A DNA stretch of 64,000 nucleotides from the NCBI GenBank assembly GCA_017940465.1, contig JAGAYN010000020.1, positions 59,107-123,106 on the forward strand, read 5' to 3'. Below are positions 24,294 through 34,127 of this stretch, in pieces. Position numbers and translations under genes: made by a program. Origin of the DNA: Bacteroidales bacterium (GTDB lineage Bacteria > Bacteroidota > Bacteroidia > Bacteroidales > P3). The first letter of the stretch is position 1. Each line of letters begins with the position of its first letter. The notes below the pieces were generated by a model. It was not told where the DNA came from, did no database searches, and worked only from the letters and a program-made list of their open reading frames with translations.

Positions 24294-25297
24294 TGTTCTA
24301 TCTTCATTACGTCGTAGACGGGGGTCTGCAGGGCGTCGCTCAAGGCGTCGCAAACGCTCTTGGAATCAAGCAGAAAGCCCTGCGGCGAGGTGGGGTTGAG
24401 GGTCACTGCGATGAGCTTCGAGCGTTGCAGCACGGCCATTCGGTGCCCCCTGCGGGTGAACTCGGCATAGGCTTCCGGCGAGGCGAAAATCTTGGTGAAG
24501 TCCCTTGCTATCAGCGTGATGCCCGGTTTTCGCGGCGTCAGAATCTTCAGCAGGCGGTCGCTGAGGGCTCCGGCCACGAAGAGGGTTTTGCCAAAGCGCA
24601 GTATGTCGGCGGACTGGCTGTCGATGAGGAACACCGAGGGCAGTTCCAGGTCGTGCAGGCAGCCGTCGTTTCCGATGGCCCAAATGCCTGATTCTATGGT
24701 ATTCAGGGTTTCCTTCAGGGTCTCCTCCGTCTCTTCCAGGTTGATGAGGCGGTAGAGGTGCCGTGTCTTGGAAATCAGCTGTTTGACGTTGGCCGAGACG
24801 GCAGCCCCTGTGGCCAGGATCATGGACTCGCTCACCGTGGGCGACGCGAGGGAGAGCCGCGAGAGGGCACCGTCGACAATGGAGAGTCCAACTCCCATGG
24901 AATCAAATGCTTGTATCTGGCTTCGGAGGATGCCTGTGGTGGCGGCGCCGGAGAGGAGCACCTTGCCGGCGATACGCACCCGGGCGGTCACCAGCGGGCC
25001 GAGGGCGGTGCGGCGACTGTCGACGGCGACAATTTCCGACACGGCCTGCCGCATGAGGTAGTGCTTCTCGGAGGTGATGAAATAGGTGCCGCCGTAGAGG
25101 GTGACTTCGGGCTTGGCGGTGGCGAAGACGCTGTCCACCTGTTCGCCGTCCACCCCGATGGAGGTGACCCCTACGGAGGTGCCCAACTGGTTGAGCCTGC
25201 GCAGGATATAGTTGAGGCACACCGTCTTGCCGGTGTTCTTCTCAAGGCCCACAATCGAGAGGCTTTTGTGCTTCAGTATGTCCGCTACAAAAGGCAT
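24290..25297 (-). CDS. kamB: P-loop protein, probable KamB (aminomutase reactivase subunit)
   Basis: A 335-residue P-loop protein. The N terminus has SIVGLEKNTGKTVCLNYIL, a Walker A loop, followed by TSIGVDGEQVDSVF and GTYFITSEKHYLM. The rest (LLSGAATTGILRSQI, SIVDGALSRLSLA) resembles the KamB family as I recall it. It is coupled by ATGA to the MutS-like gene. KamB and KamC are found with lysine 5,6-aminomutase genes and proposed to reload its cofactor. It has its own promoter (TTTG 20 bases from TAATTTTG) and no aminomutase gene nearby, so its partner must lie elsewhere or the pair has another client. Confidence 0.6.
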   Translation of the reverse strand: MPFVADILKHKSLSIVGLEKNTGKTVCLNYILRRLNQLGTSVGVTSIGVDGEQVDSVFATAKPEVTLYGGTYFITSEKHYLMRQAVSEIVAVDSRRTALGPLVTARVRIAGKVLLSGAATTGILRSQIQAFDSMGVGLSIVDGALSRLSLASPTVSESMILATGAAVSANVKQLISKTRHLYRLINLEETEETLKETLNTIESGIWAIGNDGCLHDLELPSVFLIDSQSADILRFGKTLFVAGALSDRLLKILTPRKPGITLIARDFTKIFASPEAYAEFTRRGHRMAVLQRSKLIAVTLNPTSPQGFLLDSKSVCDALSDALQTPVYDVMKIEQ

Positions 25298-25307
25298 TTT
25301 CAGGCTG

Positions 25308-25339
25308 CAAAATTACGAAATAAAATCGACACGGCCAAA
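25308..25339 (-). promoter_or_regulatory. Promoter of the kamB-kamC operon
   Basis: On the minus strand TTTG (25336-25339) and TAATTTTG (25308-25315) are 20 bases apart. The -7 box is 10 bases before the ATG at 25297, so the transcript is nearly leaderless. Confidence 0.8.
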
Positions 25340-25422
25340 CGTCCCTTCCGCCCGCCCCTCCGCTCCGGAAAAATTGCCGTTTCCGTCCTGCATCCCGTGC
25401 AGCCCCCCGGAGGGGACTTGGA

Positions 25423-25452
25423 GGGGTAGGAGAGGGGAAGAAGAGGGCACCT
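25423..25452 (-). repeat. 30-bp dispersed repeat, copy 2
   Basis: It matches 20814-20843 at 27 of 30 positions. It lies about 85 bases upstream of the kamB promoter, flanked by C/G-rich sequence like the first copy. The rest of the 25340-25630 gap shows no gene. Confidence 0.7.
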
Positions 25453-25632
25453 CCAATATATTGTGTTTCAGTCTGTTGCAAAACTGCGATTTTCCCCTGT
25501 TTTCCGGTTTTTGTTCCGTTTTTGTGCGGATTTTGTAAGTGTATGTTAATCAGCGCATTGCGCCGATTCCGGGGAGATGTGGCTGGAGGGGGCTTTTCTT
25601 TCATTCCATAGCCGCTTGCGGATTGGGCTGCA

Positions 25633-25670
25633 ATTTTTTTTAACATATTTAGAAAAAACGTGTATATTTG
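25633..25670 (+). promoter_or_regulatory. Promoter of the plus-strand polysaccharide locus
   Basis: A T-run (25633-25640) is followed 22 bases later by TATATTTG (25663-25670) and CAAA. This leaves a leader of about 70 bases before the OPX gene at 25748. Confidence 0.75.
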
Positions 25671-25747
25671 CAAATCGGCATTCCAAGGTCCTGCATACGC
25701 AAGGGGTTGGATGTTAATTTGTTATGATAAATAATATATAATATACT

Positions 25748-26566
25748 ATGAAAAAAATCGTGAAAAGAACCCTCGGAGTGGCCGCGGTGGCGGGAATGGT
25801 CTTGGTGTCGTCGTGCCGCACGCCGGCCGACGTGGCCTACATTCAGGATGCCCCTCGCGATTCGGTGATGGAGCAGCGTGGCCATTTCGCCAAGAGCATC
25901 CAGCCGAACGACCTGATTTACATCTACGTGGAGAGCCGCACCCCCGAGGCCACCGTGCGCTTCAACCAGGAGACCAACAAGGTGGCGGTGACCAATGGCG
26001 CCGTGCTGAACCCCAACACCTCGGTCAATGGCTATCTGGTCAACAACGATGGCGAGATAGTGTTCCCCGTGCTGGGCCGCATCAAGGCTTCCGGGAAGAC
26101 ACATGCACAGCTGGCGGCCGAGTTGGAGCGCCGTCTGGTGAACGAAGGGCATATTCTGGACGCCGTGGTCACGGTCAAGCTGTTGAACTTCAAGATCAGC
26201 GTGTTGGGCGATGTGGCCCGTCCGGGTGTGCTGGAAGTGCCGGGCGAGCGCCTGACCATCTTCGAGGCGATGAGTATGGCCGGCGACTTGACCATCTTCG
26301 GCCAGCGCAAGAATGTCACCGTGATTCGCGAAGAGAACGGCCAGCGGGTGGTCGGCGAGCTGGACCTCACCTCCAAGGAGATTTTCAACTCCCCGTTCTA
26401 TTACCTCCACCAGAACGACGTGGTCTATGTGGAGCCCAACAAGAAGAAAAAGCGCACCTCGGAGCAGGACAATGTCCACCTGACCTATATCACTACCGGC
26501 GTGTCGGTGCTGTCGATGCTGCTGTCGGCCTACTACTACTACCTCCTGTCGAAACGTATCAATTAA
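25748..26566 (+). CDS. Polysaccharide export outer-membrane lipoprotein (Wza/OPX-like)
   Basis: A 272-residue OPX-family lipoprotein, the outer-membrane exit channel for capsule or exopolysaccharide. The signal peptide ends in the lipobox VLVSSC (Cys about residue 23). A Poly_export domain follows (IQPNDLIYIYVESRTPEATV, GYLVNNDGEIVFPVLGRI, HAQLAAELERRL), then one SLBB-like domain (KISVLGDVARPGVLEVPGER, LTIFEAMSMAGDL). The C-terminal hydrophobic stretch ITTGVSVLSMLLSAYYYYLL is the Wza-like transmembrane helix. It is shorter than E. coli Wza, as usual in Bacteroidetes. It is 30 bases upstream of the Wzc-like gene. Confidence 0.94.
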   Translation: MKKIVKRTLGVAAVAGMVLVSSCRTPADVAYIQDAPRDSVMEQRGHFAKSIQPNDLIYIYVESRTPEATVRFNQETNKVAVTNGAVLNPNTSVNGYLVNNDGEIVFPVLGRIKASGKTHAQLAAELERRLVNEGHILDAVVTVKLLNFKISVLGDVARPGVLEVPGERLTIFEAMSMAGDLTIFGQRKNVTVIREENGQRVVGELDLTSKEIFNSPFYYLHQNDVVYVEPNKKKKRTSEQDNVHLTYITTGVSVLSMLLSAYYYYLLSKRIN

Positions 26567-26596
26567 ACCCAAGTACGGAAATATCACAGAGTCATT

Positions 26597-29041
26597 ATGG
26601 AAAACGTTAAGAACAACAATCCGAACATTTCCCACAACGGGGGGGACGAGGTTAACGACCGTACGTTGAACATCCGCGACCTCATCTTCATCGCCCTCAA
26701 CAACTGGTACTGGTTTGTCATCTCGGTGGTGGTTTGCCTGGTGGTGGCCGCGATTGTCTACAAGTCGCAGCCCAAGACCTACTCCGCCACGGGCACCATC
26801 ATGGTGCGCGACAACGGGAACACCATGCGCTACCAGTCGCGCAATATGGACCAGATCCTGAGCAATATGGGCATGGACAACACCAACCTCACGCTGGAGA
26901 ACGAGATATACATGCTCCATTCGTCGTGGCTGATGAGCCAGGTGGTGACCCGCCTCAACCTCCATCACACCTGTTCGCGCAACGATATGTTCAAGAAAGT
27001 GTCCTACTACCGCGACGCTCCGCTGGAGCTGACGGTGCAGGATTCGGGCGCGGCCGAGCGCGATCTGAGTTTCCATGTCAGGGTGATTCCCAGGGCCAAC
27101 AACAAGTATTCGTATGTGGCCTACAAGGATGGCAAGGAGGTGGAGGCAGAGGCCTACTACAGCCAGCCGGTCCGGTTCGACGACACCCTGTCGTTCAAGA
27201 TAGAAAAGACCAGTTTCTACGATGACGAACTGGAGGGGGAGAAACTCAACATGGCTATCAGTCCGGTGCTGCCGATGGCCCGCAACATGCTCAAGTCGCT
27301 CTCGGTCACCCGTGCGGACAAGATGGCCTCCATCATATCCATCGCCTATACCGACCGCAACCGCGTACGTGCCAACCAGATTGTGGATACACTCATCGCC
27401 GTGTACAACGACGATGCCGTGGAGGACAAGAACAAGGTGGCCCAGAAGACCGAGTCCTTCATCTCGGAACGTATCGCGCTCATATCGGGAGAACTCGACG
27501 TGGTGGATGCGCAGGTGGAGAACATCAAGCGTTCGTCCGGCCTGGGCGACATGACGGGTGCCTCCTCGCAGCTGCTCCAGACCGGTACGCGCTACACCGA
27601 GGAGGTGAACAGGCTGGAGACTGAAGCCACCCTTATCAGCTATATCAAGAACTATGTGTCCGACCCCATCAATAGGGAGGAATTGATACCTATCGGCGTG
27701 GGTGTGAGCGATGTGGGCATACAGGCCATGATTGCGGACTACAACAATACGGTGTCCGGATACAAGCGCCTGAAGACCACGGCAGGTGCCAACAACCCGC
27801 AGGTGATTGAGGCGAAGCAGCAACTGGCAGACAAGTTGAGCTCCATCAATTCATCGGTCAGCAACCTGCTGAACGCCACGCGGGTCCGCCTTCAGGATGC
27901 GCGCAACCAGGAGGCACGTGCACGCAGTCAGATTGCCGCCATGCCCACTCAGTCCAAGGCAGTTGCCGAGGTGCAGCGCCAGCAGAAGATCAAGGAGGAG
28001 TTGTATCTGTACCTCCTTTCCAAACGTGAGGAGACGGCGATGAACCTGGCTGTCACCGTGGCCAATGCCAAGGTGGTGGAGCCTGCTATCGTCAGCCTCA
28101 CCGGTCCGCGCCTGCAGATATATGCCCTCGTAGCCCTCCTGCTGGGCCTGGCGATTCCGGCGGCGGTGATGTTTGCCATTAACTTCTTCGATACCAAGCT
28201 GCGGTCCAAGGGTGATGTGGAGGAGAAGACCTCGCTCCCCATTCTGGGTGAGATACCGGAGAAGCCGGCGGCACGTGTCAATGACGAGATTATCGTTACC
28301 GCCAATGGCACCGATGTATTCACCGAAGCTTTCCGCCTGCTGCATTCCAACATACCGTTCTTCCTGCAGGAGGGACAGAAGGTGATCCAGACGGTGTCCA
28401 CGGCGCCCGGCGAGGGTAAGTCGTACACGGCCCTCAACCTGGCTCTTTCGCTGGCATACGTCGGCAGACGTACCATCCTGGTGGACTTCGACCTCCGCAA
28501 GCGAAGCCTTTCCAAGACCATCGACCGCCATAACCGCATGGGTCTCATCCACTACTTGCTCGACCAGGAGGACAACTATGACAAGTACATCATGCACAGC
28601 GAGACCAGCGACCACCTCGACTACATCGTCTGCGAGAAGACCCCGCCAAATGCCACGCAACTCCTTATGGGTGAGAAGCTGGACCGCTTGGTGAACTACC
28701 TGCGTGAACATTACGACTACGTCATCTTCGACTCCACGCCGGCCCAGATTGTGGCCGATGCCGCCATCATCAACCGCGTGGCCGACCTGACGGCCTACAT
28801 CATGCGTGTGGGTTACCTCAACAAGAGTTCTCTGCCCTTCATCCAGGAGATGGCCGACAAGGAGCGCTTCAAGAACATGTCGGTGGTGCTCACCGACGTG
28901 CCCCTCATCAAGAAGCGCTACGGCGGCTATGGCTATGGTTACGGCTATGGCTATGGTTACGGCTATGGCTACGGTTACGGCTATGGTTATGGCTACGGTT
29001 ACGGCGAGGACAGCGATGCCTCGAGCGACAAGAAAGATTAA
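26597..29041 (+). CDS. wzc: Wzc-like chain-length determinant / tyrosine kinase
   Basis: An 814-residue polysaccharide co-polymerase fused to a BY-kinase. TM1 is WYWFVISVVVCLVVAAIVY (about residues 35-54), then a Wzz domain and a long coiled coil, TM2 LQIYALVALLLGLAIPAAVM (about 505-525), then the kinase: Walker A STAPGEGKSY (about 603), Walker A' ILVDFDLRKRS and Walker B YVIFDSTPAQ. The tail holds 14 tyrosines alternating with glycine (DNA 28919-29005) where other BY-kinases have a Tyr cluster that is autophosphorylated. It controls polymer length and export with the OPX protein encoded just upstream. Confidence 0.95.
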   Translation: MENVKNNNPNISHNGGDEVNDRTLNIRDLIFIALNNWYWFVISVVVCLVVAAIVYKSQPKTYSATGTIMVRDNGNTMRYQSRNMDQILSNMGMDNTNLTLENEIYMLHSSWLMSQVVTRLNLHHTCSRNDMFKKVSYYRDAPLELTVQDSGAAERDLSFHVRVIPRANNKYSYVAYKDGKEVEAEAYYSQPVRFDDTLSFKIEKTSFYDDELEGEKLNMAISPVLPMARNMLKSLSVTRADKMASIISIAYTDRNRVRANQIVDTLIAVYNDDAVEDKNKVAQKTESFISERIALISGELDVVDAQVENIKRSSGLGDMTGASSQLLQTGTRYTEEVNRLETEATLISYIKNYVSDPINREELIPIGVGVSDVGIQAMIADYNNTVSGYKRLKTTAGANNPQVIEAKQQLADKLSSINSSVSNLLNATRVRLQDARNQEARARSQIAAMPTQSKAVAEVQRQQKIKEELYLYLLSKREETAMNLAVTVANAKVVEPAIVSLTGPRLQIYALVALLLGLAIPAAVMFAINFFDTKLRSKGDVEEKTSLPILGEIPEKPAARVNDEIIVTANGTDVFTEAFRLLHSNIPFFLQEGQKVIQTVSTAPGEGKSYTALNLALSLAYVGRRTILVDFDLRKRSLSKTIDRHNRMGLIHYLLDQEDNYDKYIMHSETSDHLDYIVCEKTPPNATQLLMGEKLDRLVNYLREHYDYVIFDSTPAQIVADAAIINRVADLTAYIMRVGYLNKSSLPFIQEMADKERFKNMSVVLTDVPLIKKRYGGYGYGYGYGYGYGYGYGYGYGYGYGYGEDSDASSDKKD
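28919..29005 (+). repeat. Tyr-Gly codon repeat in the Wzc-like kinase tail
   Basis: Twenty-nine codons encode 14 Tyr and 15 Gly, in the pattern YGG then (YG)n. TAT/TAC and GGC/GGT are mixed, with a recurrent 12-base GGCTATGGTTAC unit. The mix of synonymous codons shows selection on the protein; the repeat could still change length by slippage in 6- or 12-base steps without a frameshift. Confidence 0.95.
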
Positions 29042-29059
29042 CTATATCAAGATACTGCA

Positions 29060-29935
29060 ATGAAAGGAATTGTACTGGCCGGAGGTTCCGGCACTCGCCT
29101 CTACCCCATCACCAAGGGCGTCAGCAAGCAGTTGCTGCCCATCTACGACAAGCCGATGGTCTACTATCCCATCTCTGTCCTGATGCTGGCCGGCATACGC
29201 GACATACTCATCATCTCCACCCCCCACGACCTGCCGGGCTTCAAGCGCCTGCTGGGCGACGGGAGCGACTTCGGCGTCCGCTTCTCCTATGCCGAGCAGC
29301 CCTCGCCCGACGGCCTGGCGCAGGCATTCATCATCGGCGAGGAATTCATCGGCGACGACAGCGCTTGCCTGGTCCTGGGCGACAACATCTTCCACGGCAG
29401 CGGCCTCAGTCAGATGCTGCGCAAGGCGGTGGCTACCGCCGAGCAGGAGAAGAAGGCCACGGTGTTCGGCTACTGGGTGGCCGACCCTGAGCGCTACGGC
29501 GTGGCCGAGTTTGACGCCACCGGTCGTGTGCTCTCCATCGAGGAGAAACCCAAGGAGCCCAAGTCCAACTACGCCGTGGTGGGCCTCTACTTCTACCCCA
29601 ACAAGGTGGTCGAGGTGGCCAAGACCATCAAGCCCTCTGCCCGTGGCGAACTGGAGATTACCACCGTCAATCAGGAGTTCCTCAAGGATGGCGAGCTGAA
29701 TGTGCAGCTCATGGGCCGCGGCTTTGCCTGGCTCGACACCGGCACACACGACTCGCTCTCCGAGGCGTCCACCTTCATCGAGGTCATCGAGAAGCGCCAG
29801 GGGCTCAAAATCGCCTGCCTCGAGAGCATCGGCTACGAGCAGGGCTGGCTTACGGCCGACGACATCCGCCGCATCGCCAAGCCGATGGAGAAGAACCAGT
29901 ACGGGCAGTACCTGCTCAAGATGATAGAACAGTAG
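29060..29935 (+). CDS. rfbA: Glucose-1-phosphate thymidylyltransferase
   Basis: A 291-residue RmlA that joins dTTP and glucose-1-phosphate to give dTDP-glucose, the first step to dTDP-L-rhamnose. It starts [20 protein letters not shown] (nucleotide loop GGSGTRL), with [38 protein letters not shown] (metal-binding Asp), [20 protein letters not shown] (catalytic Lys), [15 protein letters not shown] and [12 protein letters not shown]. Full length. It starts 18 bases after wzc and is followed 3 bases later by rfbC. The dehydratase gene rfbB, normally in this set, is not present in the window. Confidence 0.98.
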   Translation: MKGIVLAGGSGTRLYPITKGVSKQLLPIYDKPMVYYPISVLMLAGIRDILIISTPHDLPGFKRLLGDGSDFGVRFSYAEQPSPDGLAQAFIIGEEFIGDDSACLVLGDNIFHGSGLSQMLRKAVATAEQEKKATVFGYWVADPERYGVAEFDATGRVLSIEEKPKEPKSNYAVVGLYFYPNKVVEVAKTIKPSARGELEITTVNQEFLKDGELNVQLMGRGFAWLDTGTHDSLSEASTFIEVIEKRQGLKIACLESIGYEQGWLTADDIRRIAKPMEKNQYGQYLLKMIEQ

Positions 29936-29938
29936 GCT

Positions 29939-30490
29939 ATGAACGTTATCCATACCGAGATAGAAGGGCTCAAGATCATCGAGCCGCGCCTCTTCGGCGA
30001 CGACCGCGGATATTTCTTCGAGAGCTTCAGCGCCCGCACGTTTGAGGAGCAGGTGTGTCCCGGCATCCGCTTTGTGCAGGACAACGAGTCGCGTTCGCGC
30101 TATGGCGTGGTGCGCGGCCTCCACTTCCAGAAGCCGCCCTTTGCGCAGTCGAAACTGGTGCGCGTCATCGAGGGCGAGGTGCTCGATGTGGCTGTGGACA
30201 TCCGCCGTGGCTCGCCGACCTATGGGCGCCATGTGGCTGTGCTGCTCACGGGCGACAACCACCGCCAGTTCTTCATTCCCAAGGGTTTCGCCCATGGCTT
30301 TGCCGTGTTGAGCGAGGTGGCTTTGTTCCAGTACAAGTGCGACGAGTTCTACCATCCCGAGGCCGAAGGGGCCCTGGCGTGGAACGACCCGCAGCTGGGC
30401 ATCGACTGGCGCCTGCCGCAGGCCGACGCCACCCTGTCCGAGAAAGACAGCCGCAACCCGAACCTTTCCGAATTCACTTCCCCATTCTGA
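29939..30490 (+). CDS. rfbC: dTDP-4-dehydrorhamnose 3,5-epimerase
   Basis: A 183-residue RmlC cupin epimerase. Signature stretches are LKIIEPRLFGDDRGYFFESF, VQDNESRSRYGVVRGLHFQ (with the catalytic His in RGLHFQ), EVLDVAVDIRRGSPTYGRHV, FFIPKGFAHGFAVLSEVALF, and FQYKCDEFYHPEAEGALAWN with the catalytic Tyr. Normal length. It converts dTDP-4-keto-6-deoxy-glucose to the L-lyxo form used by RfbD. It lies 3 bases after rfbA and 5 bases before rfbD. Confidence 0.98.
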   Translation: MNVIHTEIEGLKIIEPRLFGDDRGYFFESFSARTFEEQVCPGIRFVQDNESRSRYGVVRGLHFQKPPFAQSKLVRVIEGEVLDVAVDIRRGSPTYGRHVAVLLTGDNHRQFFIPKGFAHGFAVLSEVALFQYKCDEFYHPEAEGALAWNDPQLGIDWRLPQADATLSEKDSRNPNLSEFTSPF

Positions 30491-30495
30491 AACCT

Positions 30496-31359
30496 ATGAA
30501 CATACTGCTTACAGGTTCCAACGGGCAGCTGGGCACCCACTTCCGCCTCCTGGCCTCGCAGTCGGCCCACCGATGGCATTTCACCGACGTGGCCGAGTTG
30601 GACATCACTTCGCGCGAGGCGGTGGATGCCTTTGTGGAACAGAACGGCATCCAGCTGGTGGTGAACTGCGCCGCCTACACCAATGTGGACAAGGCCGAGA
30701 GCGAAGAGGCCGTTGCCATGAAAATCAATGCCGAGGCCGTAGGCCACCTGGCCCAGGCCATGAGGCGCGTGGACGGCACGCTCATCCATGTCTCGACCGA
30801 CTATGTCTTCGGCGGCACGCAGAACAACACCCCCTGCCGCGAGGACCAGCCCTCGAACCCCACCGGCGCCTACGGCCGCACCAAGCTGGCCGGGGAGCAG
30901 GCCGCCGCCGGCTGCCGCAGCCTGGTGTTCCGCACGGCGTGGCTCTACAGCGAGTATGGCAAGAACTTCCTGCTCACCATGCTCAACCTCACCGCCACGA
31001 AGCCACAGCTCAACGTGGTGTTCGACCAGGCGGGCACTCCCACCTATGCCGGCGACCTCGCGCGCGCGATATTCAATATTATTGAGGACGGCTCCTACCG
31101 CGACCATCCGGGCGTATACCACTACAGCAACGAGGGGGTGTGCTCGTGGTTCGACTTCACGAAGGAGATTGCACGGCAGAGCGGCCACGGGCAGTGCGAC
31201 ATTCAGCCGTGCCACAGCGACGAGTTCCCCTCGCCGGTGAAACGGCCCGCCTATTCGGTGCTCGACAAAACGAAGTTCAAACAGACCTTCCACGCCACGG
31301 TGCCCTATTGGACCGACAGCCTGGCGCGGTGTCTGGACAATATCAAAAACATGAAATAG
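30496..31359 (+). CDS. rfbD: dTDP-4-dehydrorhamnose reductase
   Basis: A 287-residue RmlD that completes dTDP-L-rhamnose with NAD(P)H. It has the nucleotide loop MNILLTGSNGQLGTHF, LDITSREAVDAFVEQ, VVNCAAYTNVDKAESEEAVA, the catalytic Thr/Asp in HVSTDYVFGG, the Tyr/Lys in GAYGRTKLAGEQ, and RTAWLYSEYGKNFLLTML. The ATG at 30496 follows rfbC by 5 bases and begins at the conserved strand; a longer frame upstream lies inside rfbC. It is followed by a 139-base gap carrying the 11-bp-period element. Confidence 0.97.
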   Translation: MNILLTGSNGQLGTHFRLLASQSAHRWHFTDVAELDITSREAVDAFVEQNGIQLVVNCAAYTNVDKAESEEAVAMKINAEAVGHLAQAMRRVDGTLIHVSTDYVFGGTQNNTPCREDQPSNPTGAYGRTKLAGEQAAAGCRSLVFRTAWLYSEYGKNFLLTMLNLTATKPQLNVVFDQAGTPTYAGDLARAIFNIIEDGSYRDHPGVYHYSNEGVCSWFDFTKEIARQSGHGQCDIQPCHSDEFPSPVKRPAYSVLDKTKFKQTFHATVPYWTDSLARCLDNIKNMK

Positions 31360-31360
31360 T

Positions 31361-33014
<1,654 letters not shown>

Positions 33015-33018
<4 letters not shown>

Positions 33019-34127
33019 TGCAGTTCCGCGACCTACACCGCCAGTACGAGGCCCTCAAACCCGCCATCGACGCGGCATTGCTCGCCGCCGCCGCCTCGGG
33101 AGCCTACATCATGGGGCCGCAGGTGGCGCAATTGGAGGAGCAGCTGGCTGCCTATGTGGGTGTGAAACACTGCGTTGCCTGTGCCAACGGCACCGACGCC
33201 CTCTCGCTGGCCCTGATGGCGTGGGGAGTGGGCGAGGGCGATGCCGTCTTTGTGCCGGACTTCACCTTCTTCTCCTCGGCCGAGGTGGTGGCCCACTGCG
33301 GCGCCACGCCCGTCTTTGTGGACGTGGAGAAGAGTACGTACAATATCTCGGTGGTCGACCTGGAGGCCAAGTATGCCGCCCTGCCTGCCGGGTTGAAGCC
33401 GCGGGCGGTGGTGGCGGTGGACCTCTTCGGCCTGCCGGCCGACTATGCCGCGTTGCAGGCCTTCGCCAGCCGGCACGGGCTGCTGGTCCTTGAGGATGCG
33501 GCCCAGGGATTCGGCGGAAGCATCGACGGGCGGATGGCATGCTCCTTCGGCGACATCGCCACCACCTCCTTCTTCCCTGCCAAGCCGCTGGGATGCTATG
33601 GCGACGGCGGCGCGGTGTTCACCGACAACGACGAGTGGGCCTCGCTGCTGCGCTCCTTCCGTGTCCACGGCAAGGGGACGGGCAAGTACGACAACGTCCG
33701 CATCGGCCTCAATTCGCGCCTGGACACGCTGCAGGCCGCCGTGCTGCAGGTGAAGTTCAAAGCCTTCGAGGACTATGAACTGGACGCTGTGAACCGCGTG
33801 GCGGCACTTTACGACAGTCATCTGAAGGGCCGCGTGGCTACGCCTCATATCCCCGACGGTTACCGCTCCTCGTGGGCGCAGTACACGGTGCAGCTGCCCG
33901 ACCGCGATGCGGTGAAGCAGGCGCTGCAGGCCGAAGGTATCCCCACGATGGTCTACTATCCCAAGCCGATGAGTGCCCAGACCGCCTTCGCTGCGGTGGC
34001 ACCCCTGCAGGGGCCCTGCCCCAACGCCGCCGAGCTGGCCTCCACGGTGCTCTCGCTACCCATGCACCCCTACATGAACCCCGACGAGGTGGCCTTTGTC
34101 TCACAGAAACTGTTAAGTGCAATATGA
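33015..34127 (+). CDS. wbpE: DegT aminotransferase, WbpE/WlbC-like
   Basis: A 370-residue PLP aminotransferase of the DegT family. Motifs: CANGTDALSLALMAWGVG (phosphate loop), VPDFTFFSSAEVVAHCGAT, VVAVDLFGLPADY, LEDAAQGFGGSIDGR, FFPAKPLGCYGDGGAVFTDN (PLP Lys in PAKPLG) and GLNSRLDTLQAAVLQVKF. These are the standard WbpE/WlbC sequences. It transfers an amino group from glutamate to the 3-keto sugar made by the WbpB-like enzyme. ATGA overlaps at both ends couple it to wbpD and wbpA. Confidence 0.95.

Noticed and set aside
25649-27823. Open frame of about 720 codons on the minus strand
   Set aside because: It is antisense to the OPX and Wzc-like genes and crosses their promoter.
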